Below, piece by piece: positions 7,649 through 14,116 of a stretch of DNA of 17,610 bases (position 1 is the stretch's first letter; every line of letters starts with the position of its first letter). A model generated the notes under the pieces. It saw only the letters and a list, made by a program, of their open reading frames with translations. It searched no databases and was not told the origin of the DNA. A program made the translations under genes and the position numbers. The stretch lies in contig DASTYI010000033.1 in the NCBI GenBank assembly GCA_035765045.1, forward strand, positions 1-17,610. The letters are read 5' to 3'. Source of the DNA: Iamia sp035765045 (GTDB lineage Bacteria; Actinomycetota; Acidimicrobiia; Acidimicrobiales; Iamiaceae).

Positions 7649-9390
7649 CCTCCCACCTCCTCGTCGTGGGCCGCTTCGGCCCGGGCCAGGGCGGCGTCGA
7701 AGCGCTCGGCCGGGTCCTCGTCCTCGGTGAGGCGGAACCAGAAGAAGCCCCGGGGGGCCAGGGTCAGGAGGTACGGCAGCTCACCGATGCGGGGGAACCG
7801 CGTGCGGCCGAGCATCTCCTCGGGCCAGCGCCCCTCGAACTCCGAGAGGTCGAGCTCGACGGCCTGGGCCGAGCGGGCGATGTTGTGGACGCAGAGCACG
7901 GTGTCGCCCTCGTACTGGCGCAGCACGGCGAAGATCTTGGGGTTCGAGGTGACGAGGGTCCGGTGGGTGCCGAGGCCGAAGACGGGGTGCTCCTTGCGCA
8001 GGGCGACGAAGCGCTGGATCCAGCGCAGCAGGCTGTTGGGCTGGCGCAGCTGGGCCTCGACGTTGACGGCCTGGAAGCCGTAGACCGGGTCCATGAGGGG
8101 CGGGGCGTAGAGCTGGGCGAAGTCGGCCCGGCTGAACCCGCCGTTGCGGTCGCCGGTCCACTGCATCGGGGTGCGGACGCCGTCGCGGTCGCCGAGGTAG
8201 ACGTTGTCGCCCATGGCGATCTCGTCGCCGTAGTAGAGGATCGGCGAGCCCGGGAGGCTGAAGAGGATGGCGTGGAGGAGGGTGATCTCGTCGCGGCCGT
8301 TGTCGAGCAGCGGGGCGAGGCGGCGCCGGATGCCCACGTTGATCTTCATCCGCGGGTCCTTGGCGTACTCGGCGTACATGTAGTCACGCTCCTCGTCGGT
8401 GACCATCTCGAGCGTCAGCTCGTCGTGGTTGCGGAGGAACAGGCCCCACTGGCAGCTCTCGGGGATGGCGGGCGTGCGCTCGAGGATCTCGATCATCGGG
8501 GTGGCGTCCTCCCGGCGCAGCGACATGAACATGCGCGGCATGACCGGGAAGTGGAAGGCCATGTGGCACTCGTCCCCGTCGCCGAAGTAGTCGACGACGT
8601 CCTCGGGCCACTGGTTGGCCTCGGCCAGCAGCACCCGGTCGGGGTACTCGGCGTCGACGGTGGCCCGCACCCGCTTGAGGAACTCGTGGGTGCGGGGCAG
8701 GTTCTCGCAGCTCGTCCCGTCCTCCTCGAAGAGGTACGGCACGGCGTCGAGGCGGAAGCCGTCGAGGCCCATGTCGAGCCAGAAGCGCAGGACGTCGATC
8801 ATCGCCTCCTGCACCTCGGGGTTCTCGTAGTTGAGGTCGGGCTGGTGGCTGAAGAAGCGGTGCCAGTAGTAGGCGCCCGCCTCCGGGTCCCACGTCCAGT
8901 TCGACACCTCGGTGTCGGTGAAGATGATCCGGGCGTCCTGGTAGAGCTCGTCGGTGTCGGACCACACGTACCAGTCGCGCTTGGCGCTGCCGGGCTGGCG
9001 GCTCTCCTGGAACCAGGGGTGATCGCTCGAGGTGTGGTTCATCACCAGGTCGGTGATCACCCGCATGCCCCGCTCGTGGGCCGCCTCCAGGAAGTCCCGG
9101 ACGTCGTCGAGCGTGCCGTAGTCGGGGTGGACGCCGTTGAAGTCGGCGATGTCGTAGCCGCCGTCGCGCAGCGGCGAGGGGTACGTCGGCAGCAGCCAGA
9201 TGCAGTCGACGCCCAGCCACTGGAGGTAGTCGAGCTTCTCGGTCAGGCCCCGGAAGTCGCCCGAGCCGTCGTTGTTGCCGTCGAAGAAGGCCCGCAGGTG
9301 CAGCTCGTAGAAGACGGCCGTCTTGAACCAGAGCGGGTTTGCCTCGAACCAGTGGGTGGCGGTGTCGCGCGCCGTGTTCTCCGGCGTCAT
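7645..9390 (-). CDS. treS: Trehalose synthase (maltose alpha-D-glucosyltransferase)
   Basis: TreS (GH13, 581 residues) interconverts trehalose and maltose. With maltokinase and GlgE next to it, net flux is expected from trehalose to maltose. Visible motifs: FKTAVFYELHLRAFFDGNND near residue 22, GVDCIWLLPTYPSPLRDGGYD, MNHTSSDHPWFQ, nucleophile D215 (GLDGFRLDAVPYLFEEDGT), acid/base E257 (LLAEANQWPEDVV) and D323 (FLRNHDELTLEMV). A C-terminal beta domain ends the protein and there is no fused kinase. The ATG at 9390 shares one base with the glgE stop (TGATG). A moderate purine-rich site (GAGGT) lies about nine bases upstream. Confidence 0.96.
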   Translation of the reverse strand: MTPENTARDTATHWFEANPLWFKTAVFYELHLRAFFDGNNDGSGDFRGLTEKLDYLQWLGVDCIWLLPTYPSPLRDGGYDIADFNGVHPDYGTLDDVRDFLEAAHERGMRVITDLVMNHTSSDHPWFQESRQPGSAKRDWYVWSDTDELYQDARIIFTDTEVSNWTWDPEAGAYYWHRFFSHQPDLNYENPEVQEAMIDVLRFWLDMGLDGFRLDAVPYLFEEDGTSCENLPRTHEFLKRVRATVDAEYPDRVLLAEANQWPEDVVDYFGDGDECHMAFHFPVMPRMFMSLRREDATPMIEILERTPAIPESCQWGLFLRNHDELTLEMVTDEERDYMYAEYAKDPRMKINVGIRRRLAPLLDNGRDEITLLHAILFSLPGSPILYYGDEIAMGDNVYLGDRDGVRTPMQWTGDRNGGFSRADFAQLYAPPLMDPVYGFQAVNVEAQLRQPNSLLRWIQRFVALRKEHPVFGLGTHRTLVTSNPKIFAVLRQYEGDTVLCVHNIARSAQAVELDLSEFEGRWPEEMLGRTRFPRIGELPYLLTLAPRGFFWFRLTEDEDPAERFDAALARAEAAHDEEVGG

Positions 9391-11342
9391 CAGGTGACGA
9401 CCTCGATGATGTGGGCGGGCTGCTCCAGCGGCACCAGGCGCACGTAGTTGCGGCCCATGCGCCAGTCCCAGGTCTCGCCGCTCATCAGGTCGTGGGCCTT
9501 GAAGCTGGGGGGGAGGCCGAGCTCGTAGGGCACGAGGACGACGCCCTCCTGCACGTGGTCGGGGTCGAGGCTGACCACGGTGATGACCGTCTCCCCGTCG
9601 TGCTGCTTGGCGAAGGCGAGGAGGGCCGGGTTCTCGGTCTCGAGGAAGCGGGTGCCGGCGAGGTGCTGGAGGGGGACCTGCTGGCGGCGGATGCGGTTGA
9701 GCTGCTCGACCAGCGGCAGCAGCGGCCCGTCGAGGGCCCGCTCGCGCACCTGGTACTTCTCGCTGTCGAGGTACTCCTCGGAGCCGGGCGCCACCGGCGT
9801 CGACTCGAAGGACTCGAACCCCGAGTAGATGCCGTAGCTGGGCGAGAGGGTGGCGGCCAGGACCAGCCGGCTGGCGAACTTGGCCGGGCCGCCGTCGGCC
9901 AGCTCGGCGGTGAGGATGTCGGGGGTGTTGACGAAGAAGTTGGGCCGGAAGTACTCGACCTCCTCGGAGGTGGCCAGCTCGGTGACGTACTCGGCCAGCT
10001 CCCACGACGAGTACTTCCAGGTGAAGTACGTGTAGCTCTGGTCGAAGCCGGCCTTGGCCAGGGTCCGCATCATCGCCCGGTGCGTGAAGGCCTCGGCCAG
10101 GAAGATCACGTCGGGGTGGTCCTCGCGCACGCTGCGGATCAGCCACTCCCAGAACGGGACCGGCTTGGTGTGGGGGTTGTCGACCCGGAACACCCGGACG
10201 CCGTGCTCGACCCAGAACAGCACGACGTCGCGCAGCGCGCTCCACAGGCCCCGCCAGTCCTCGCAGTCGAAGTTGACGTTGTAGATGTCCTGGTACTTCT
10301 TGGGCGGGTTCTCGGCGTACTTGAGGGTGCCGTCGGGCCGGCGGTTGAACCACTCGGGGTGCTCGGTGAGCCAGGGGTGGTCGGCCGAGCACTGGATGGC
10401 GAAGTCGAGGGCGATCTCGATGCCGAGGTCGCGGGCCGCGACCACGAGGTCGTCGAGGTCGTCGATGGTGCCGAGGTCGGGGTGGACGGCGGTGTGGCCG
10501 CCCTCGACACCGCCGACGGCCCAGGGCGAGCCGGGGTCGTCGGGCCCGGCGACGAGCGTGTTGTTGGGCCCCTTGCGGTTGGTGACGCCGATCGGGTGGA
10601 TCGGCGGCAGGTAGAGCACGTCGAAACCGAGGTCGGCCAGCGCCGGCAGCTGCGCCTCGACGCCCTTGAGCCCGCCCCACGAGCGGGGGAACAGCTCGTA
10701 CCAGGCGCCGAACCGGGCCAGCTCGGGGTCGACGTCGAGCTCCTGGGCCTTGGCCAGCTTGGCCGAGCGGGACCGGTCGGGGTGGGCGTCGCAGAGGGCG
10801 ACGACAGCGGGGTCGAGGGCGGCCCCGACCCGGGTGCGGGTGGGGCTCGTCGTGTCCTCGACGACGTCGGCGGCGGCGGCGATGGCGGTGCGGTCCTCGC
10901 CCTTGGCCCGCTTGGCCGCGGCCCGCAGCAGCAGGGCCCCCTCGGCCAGCTCGGAGGCGAGGTCGTCCTGGCCGGCGTCGGCCTTGCGGCGGATCTCGTC
11001 GCGCCACGAGGCCAGCTCGTCGACCCACGCCTCGATCGTCCACCGCCACCGCCCCAGGGCGTCGACCGGGAAGGCGCCCTCCCAGCGGACCCCCTTGACG
11101 GCGGCGTCGACGTGGCGGAGGGGGGCCTCCTGCCACGGCCGCTTGCCCGGCCCCGGGGCCTTCCAGCGGACCACCGCCCGCAGCACCTCGTGGCCGTCAC
11201 GGAAGATGTCGGCGCCGACGGCGAAGGTCTCGCCGACGGTGCGCTTGGGGAGGTACCGGCCGCAGTCGACGAGCGGTGTGGGGTGCTCGATCAGGATGCG
11301 GGCGGGCGGGTCGGCGGAGGCGCGTCCGGGCACGGGTTCCAC
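9390..11342 (-). CDS. glgE: Alpha-1,4-glucan:maltose-1-phosphate maltosyltransferase
   Basis: GlgE (GH13_3) transfers maltose from maltose-1-phosphate to the non-reducing end of an alpha-1,4-glucan. From the GTG at 11342 it has 650 residues. Order: N-terminal beta domain (VDCGRYLPKRTVGETFAVGA near residue 25), helical insert, then the barrel with GAWYELFPRSWGG, nucleophile D388 (FRVDNPHTKPVPFWEW), acid/base E417 (IFLAEAFTHRAMM) and D475 (FFVNTPDILT). The 29-residue distance from nucleophile to acid/base matches characterised GlgE. An in-frame ATG at 11423 would add 27 residues, but it would read through the inverted repeat at 11371-11405 and add poorly conserved sequence. I therefore prefer 11342; the GTG at 11333 is also possible. 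It is the first gene of the operon and diverges from malQ. Confidence 0.94.
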   Translation of the reverse strand: MEPVPGRASADPPARILIEHPTPLVDCGRYLPKRTVGETFAVGADIFRDGHEVLRAVVRWKAPGPGKRPWQEAPLRHVDAAVKGVRWEGAFPVDALGRWRWTIEAWVDELASWRDEIRRKADAGQDDLASELAEGALLLRAAAKRAKGEDRTAIAAAADVVEDTTSPTRTRVGAALDPAVVALCDAHPDRSRSAKLAKAQELDVDPELARFGAWYELFPRSWGGLKGVEAQLPALADLGFDVLYLPPIHPIGVTNRKGPNNTLVAGPDDPGSPWAVGGVEGGHTAVHPDLGTIDDLDDLVVAARDLGIEIALDFAIQCSADHPWLTEHPEWFNRRPDGTLKYAENPPKKYQDIYNVNFDCEDWRGLWSALRDVVLFWVEHGVRVFRVDNPHTKPVPFWEWLIRSVREDHPDVIFLAEAFTHRAMMRTLAKAGFDQSYTYFTWKYSSWELAEYVTELATSEEVEYFRPNFFVNTPDILTAELADGGPAKFASRLVLAATLSPSYGIYSGFESFESTPVAPGSEEYLDSEKYQVRERALDGPLLPLVEQLNRIRRQQVPLQHLAGTRFLETENPALLAFAKQHDGETVITVVSLDPDHVQEGVVLVPYELGLPPSFKAHDLMSGETWDWRMGRNYVRLVPLEQPAHIIEVVT

Positions 11343-11349
11343 CGTCCCA

Positions 11350-11378
11350 GCCCTACCCGGGCGCCCCCGACGAAACAA
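11350..11378 (-). promoter_or_regulatory. Possible glgE operon promoter
   Basis: On the minus strand TTGTTT (11378-11373) lies 17 bases before TAGGGC (11355-11350), which lies seven bases before the GTG at 11342. Spacing is ideal for a -35/-10 pair, and transcription would start at or near the start codon. That is a leaderless arrangement common in actinobacteria. The -10 match is imperfect (C instead of the final T) and no convincing Shine-Dalgarno site precedes this GTG. The -35 box lies in the left arm of the inverted repeat at 11371-11405, so a factor bound there would control the operon. Confidence 0.35.
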
Positions 11379-11405
11379 CGGCGTTCGGGTGAACGCCGTG
11401 TTTCG
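11371..11405. promoter_or_regulatory. Inverted repeat in the glgE-malQ divergent region
   Basis: CGAAAC, A, ACGGCGTTC (11371-11386) pairs with GAACGCCGT, GTTTCG (11391-11405) across the loop GGGT. The only imperfection is the unpaired A at 11377. Fifteen base pairs in a divergent promoter region suggest an operator for a dimeric regulator, or a transcript hairpin. It is A/T-richer at its ends than the surrounding DNA. It overlaps the proposed -35 of glgE and lies about 74 bases before the malQ start. Confidence 0.6.
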
Positions 11406-11478
11406 CCTGGTCAGCGGGTCCATGACGCCGTCCCCGGCGAGTTCGGGACAGGGTCGCGCCGGTGGGCAGTCTGGGGCG

Positions 11479-12726
11479 GTGTCGCTCCCCCGATCCGCCG
11501 GCGTGCTGGCCCATGTGACCTCGATCCCCGGCGGGAGGCTGGGCGATGCCCGGCGGTTCGTCGACTGGCTGGCCTCGGCCGGGGTGGGCTGGTGGCAGGT
11601 CCTCCCGCTCGGCCCGCCCGACGAGAGCGGCTCGCCCTACCGGTCGGCCTCGGCCTTCGCCGGCTGGCGCGGCCTGCTGTCGGCGCCGCGGGCCCGGGTC
11701 ACCGCCGACGACGTCGACGCCTTCCGCACCGGGCCCGGCGCCGGCTGGGTCGACGACTGGGCCGCCTACGTCACCGCCACCGGCGGCGACGGGCGCGAGG
11801 CGGTGCTCGACCAGGTCCGGTTCGACCGCGAGTGGGCGGGCGTGCGGGCCCACGCCGAGGCGGCCGGGGTCCGGCTGATCGGCGACGTCCCGATCTACGT
11901 CGCCCCCGGGGGCGCCGACCACACCGCCCACCCCGGGCTGTTCCAGGAGGGCAAGGTCGCCGGGGTCCCGCCCGACGCCTTCAGCGCCACCGGCCAGCGC
12001 TGGGGGAACCCGCTGTTCGCCTGGCCCGCCCACCGGCGCCAGGGCTACGCCTGGTGGATCGCCCGGCTGCGCCGGACCTTCGACCTGGTCGACCTGACCC
12101 GCATCGACCACTTCCGGGCCTTCACCGCCTACTGGTCGATCCCCGAGTCGTGCCCGACGGCGGTCGAGGGCCGCTGGGTGCGGGGGCCCGGGCGGAGCGT
12201 CTTCGACGCCGCCACCGCGGCCCTCGGCCCGCTCCCGGTGATCGCCGAGGACCTCGGCGTGATCACGCCCCCGGTCGAGAAGCTGCGCGACGACCTCGGC
12301 TTCCCCGGCATGGTCGTCACCCAGTTCGGCTTCGGGGCCGACGAGCCCCCCGTGCACCACCCGGCCAACCACCCCGTCGACCGGGTGGCGTACTCGGGCA
12401 CCCACGACCACGAGACCGCCCTCGGCTGGTGGGACACGCTCACCCCCGAGCTGCGGGCCGAGGTCGAGGCGGCCGCCGTCGGGCTCGGTGTCACCGTCGA
12501 CGCCACCCGGCCGTGGTGGACGATCGTCGACCTCACCATGGCGTCGCCCGCCCACCTGGCGATCGTCCAGCTCCAGGACCTCCTCGGCCTCGGGTCCGAG
12601 GCCCGCATGAACACCCCGGGCACCGACACCGGCAACTGGTCCTGGCAGGCCACCCGCCGCCAGCTCACCCCCGCCGTCGCCCGCCGCCTCCGCCGCTCGA
12701 TCGAGGCGAGCGACCGGTTGGGGTGA
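11479..12726 (+). CDS. malQ: 4-alpha-glucanotransferase (amylomaltase), short form
   Basis: MalQ (GH77) disproportionates malto-oligosaccharides, moving a glucan segment from one chain to another and releasing glucose. Family motifs run throughout: PRSAGVLAHVTSIPGG near the start, WWQVLPLGPPDESGSPY, GDVPIYVAPGGADHTAHP, nucleophile D210 (TRIDHFRAFTAYW), acid/base E257 (IAEDLGVITPPVEKLR), D310 (YSGTHDHETALGWW) and the end motif MNTPGTDTGNWSW. At 415 residues it is markedly shorter than usual (about 500 in Thermus type, about 690 in E. coli). The helical segment between SASAFAGW and GVRLIGDVPIY is condensed. The GTG at 11479 begins right at the conserved N-terminus; an in-frame ATG at 11422 would add 19 residues. 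It is divergent from glgE and functionally tied to that operon. Confidence 0.92.
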   Translation: MSLPRSAGVLAHVTSIPGGRLGDARRFVDWLASAGVGWWQVLPLGPPDESGSPYRSASAFAGWRGLLSAPRARVTADDVDAFRTGPGAGWVDDWAAYVTATGGDGREAVLDQVRFDREWAGVRAHAEAAGVRLIGDVPIYVAPGGADHTAHPGLFQEGKVAGVPPDAFSATGQRWGNPLFAWPAHRRQGYAWWIARLRRTFDLVDLTRIDHFRAFTAYWSIPESCPTAVEGRWVRGPGRSVFDAATAALGPLPVIAEDLGVITPPVEKLRDDLGFPGMVVTQFGFGADEPPVHHPANHPVDRVAYSGTHDHETALGWWDTLTPELRAEVEAAAVGLGVTVDATRPWWTIVDLTMASPAHLAIVQLQDLLGLGSEARMNTPGTDTGNWSWQATRRQLTPAVARRLRRSIEASDRLG

Positions 12727-12779
12727 GCGCCCAAGCCGGCCACCACCGAGGCCCCAGCGGGGAGGCGCAGGGTGGCGCC

Positions 12780-13622
12780 ATGGACCACGCACCCCACCCC
12801 AAGACCCATCTCGCCCCGCTGCGGATCGCCGACGACACGTTCGTCATCCAGGACCACCACGGCGAGGGCACGCCCCAGGTCGTGCACCTGAACTCGATGC
12901 TGATCCGGGGCGAGCAGCCCGTGGTGGTCGACACCGGTGGCGCCACGAACCGCGACCGCTACCTCGCCGACCTCTTCGGCCTGGTCGAGCCCGAGGACGT
13001 CCGCTGGGTGTTCCTCTCCCACGACGACCCCGACCACCACGGCAACCTGGCCGCGGTGATGGACGCCTGCCCCAACGCCACCCTCCTGACGTCGTGGTTC
13101 GCCATGGACCGGCTGGCCTGTGAGGCGCTGCCGGTCCCGCCGACGCGGTGGCGCTGGCTCGCCCTGGGGGAAGCCCTCGACATCGGCGATCGTGAGATCG
13201 TGCCGCTGGCCGCCCCGCTCTACGACTCGCCCGCCACCCAGGCCCTGTTCGACACCCGCACCCGGGCCTACTGGGCCGCCGACGGCTTCTCCGCCCCGGT
13301 GCCGGCCCCGACCTACGACGCCGCCGAGCTCCCCCTCGACGAGTGGGTCGCCGGGTTCCACCTCTTCCAGCAGTGGAACAGCCCGTGGGTCACCGAGATC
13401 GACCGGGCGCGCTGGCAGCGCACGGTCGACGCCTTCGCCGCCCTCGACGTCGGGGTCGTCGCCACCGGCCACGGCCCCGTCGTGCGGGACGACCGCATCG
13501 CCGCCGGGATCGACGTCCTGCGCCAGCTGCCCGACCTCCCCTTCGCCCCCCAGCCGGGCCAGGCCGTCCTCGACCAGATCGTCGCCGGGATGACGGCCGA
13601 GGCGGCCCCCGCACCGGCGTGA
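12780..13622 (+). CDS. MBL-fold protein, flavodiiron/ODP-like, no flavodoxin domain
   Basis: A 280-residue metallo-beta-lactamase-fold protein. The metal motif is H81-D-D83-P-D85-H86 (LSHDDPDHHGN), resembling the HxExDH form of flavodiiron/oxygen-binding diiron proteins rather than the HxHxDH of hydrolases. The later ligands D168 (YWAADGFSA) and H231 (TGHGPVV) are present. The third histidine expected before SPATQ is missing: the stretch reads PLAAPLYDSPATQ. There is no flavodoxin or rubredoxin domain, so an electron-transfer partner would have to be separate. The ATG at 12780 has GGTGG four bases and GGGGAGG fourteen bases upstream. An in-frame GTG at 12723 overlapping the malQ stop is an alternative start. 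The precise reaction is unknown; O2/NO reduction or sensing is only an inference from the motif. Confidence 0.8.
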   Translation: MDHAPHPKTHLAPLRIADDTFVIQDHHGEGTPQVVHLNSMLIRGEQPVVVDTGGATNRDRYLADLFGLVEPEDVRWVFLSHDDPDHHGNLAAVMDACPNATLLTSWFAMDRLACEALPVPPTRWRWLALGEALDIGDREIVPLAAPLYDSPATQALFDTRTRAYWAADGFSAPVPAPTYDAAELPLDEWVAGFHLFQQWNSPWVTEIDRARWQRTVDAFAALDVGVVATGHGPVVRDDRIAAGIDVLRQLPDLPFAPQPGQAVLDQIVAGMTAEAAPAPA

Positions 13623-13626
13623 CCTG

Positions 13627-13647
13627 GGACCCAAGTCGGACCCAAGT
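13627..13647 (+). promoter_or_regulatory. Tandem 11-bp direct repeat, possible SARP binding site
   Basis: GGACCCAAGT occurs at 13627-13636 and again at 13638-13647, exactly 11 bp (one helical turn) apart. SARP-family activators are known to bind direct heptamer repeats with this spacing just upstream of the -10 box. The repeat ends 22 bases before the ATG at 13670. A weak -10-like CACGCT at 13657-13662 lies seven bases before that ATG. A SARP-like regulator is encoded 450 bp downstream. Its binding here is inferred, not shown. Confidence 0.35.
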
Positions 13648-13669
13648 GGGATGGTCCACGCTGTGGGCG

Positions 13670-14080
13670 ATGGATCCCGACGACGCGGGGGACGACCCCC
13701 ACGGCACCCTCCTGGCCCGCCTGGCGACCGGCGCCGAGGCGACGGGGGTCGTCGACTCCCGGTTCGGGACCGGCGTCGTCGGCCTCGGACCCGGCGACCT
13801 GGTGGTGTGGCTGGGTGATGTCGTCGACCCGGGCCGGGAGGCGGTGGCGGCCGCCGTCGTGCGGATCGACGGGTCGACCGCCGTGGTCCGGGCCGCCGGG
13901 GCCCGCACCGACGCCCTGGTCGCCCGGCTCGGGGGCGAGGTCGCCGCCCTGGCCTCGGCCCGCGGGTGCACGGCGGTCGCGGCCGACCCCGACGGGCCCG
14001 GCGTGCCCGGCCCCACCGCGGTCGTGGCCCGCTCCGGCCTGGTCGGCGCCGGCCCCGACCGCTGGACCGTCGAGGAGTAG
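13670..14080 (+). CDS. Small protein of unknown function
   Basis: I do not recognise a family. The 136-residue product begins MDPDDAGDDPHGTLLARLATG. It has an alternating hydrophobic/glycine pattern (GTGVVGLGPGDLVVWLGDVV near residues 31-50), a helical middle (TDALVARLGGEVAALASARG) and an acidic end (WTVEE). No signal peptide, membrane span or metal motif is evident. Codon bias matches its neighbours, with G/C in nearly all third positions, which supports real coding. The start is uncertain: ATG 13670 lies after the tandem repeat, whereas an in-frame GTG at 13619 would overlap the preceding stop as GTGA and add 17 residues. It lies 36 bp before the SARP-like gene and is probably co-transcribed with it. 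Confidence 0.6.
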   Translation: MDPDDAGDDPHGTLLARLATGAEATGVVDSRFGTGVVGLGPGDLVVWLGDVVDPGREAVAAAVVRIDGSTAVVRAAGARTDALVARLGGEVAALASARGCTAVAADPDGPGVPGPTAVVARSGLVGAGPDRWTVEE

Positions 14081-14104
14081 GGAGCCCACGATGGGGGGTC
14101 GGAT

Positions 14105-14109
14105 GGGGG
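14105..14109 (+). promoter_or_regulatory. Ribosome binding site of the SARP-like gene
   Basis: A GGGGG run seven bases before the ATG at 14117 favours that codon over the in-frame GTG at 14111, which would leave only one base of spacing. Confidence 0.4.
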
Positions 14110-14116
14110 TGTGCAG

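Noticed and set aside
9390..11423. glgE starting at ATG 11423
   Set aside because: The extra 27 residues are basic and unlike GlgE N-termini, would be encoded through the inverted repeat at 11371-11405, and no Shine-Dalgarno site precedes the ATG.
14090..14109. Repeated GATGGGGG 12 bp apart as a second regulator site
   Set aside because: Short, low-complexity G-runs next to a ribosome binding site. The 12-bp period does not fit the SARP spacing and chance is a sufficient explanation.
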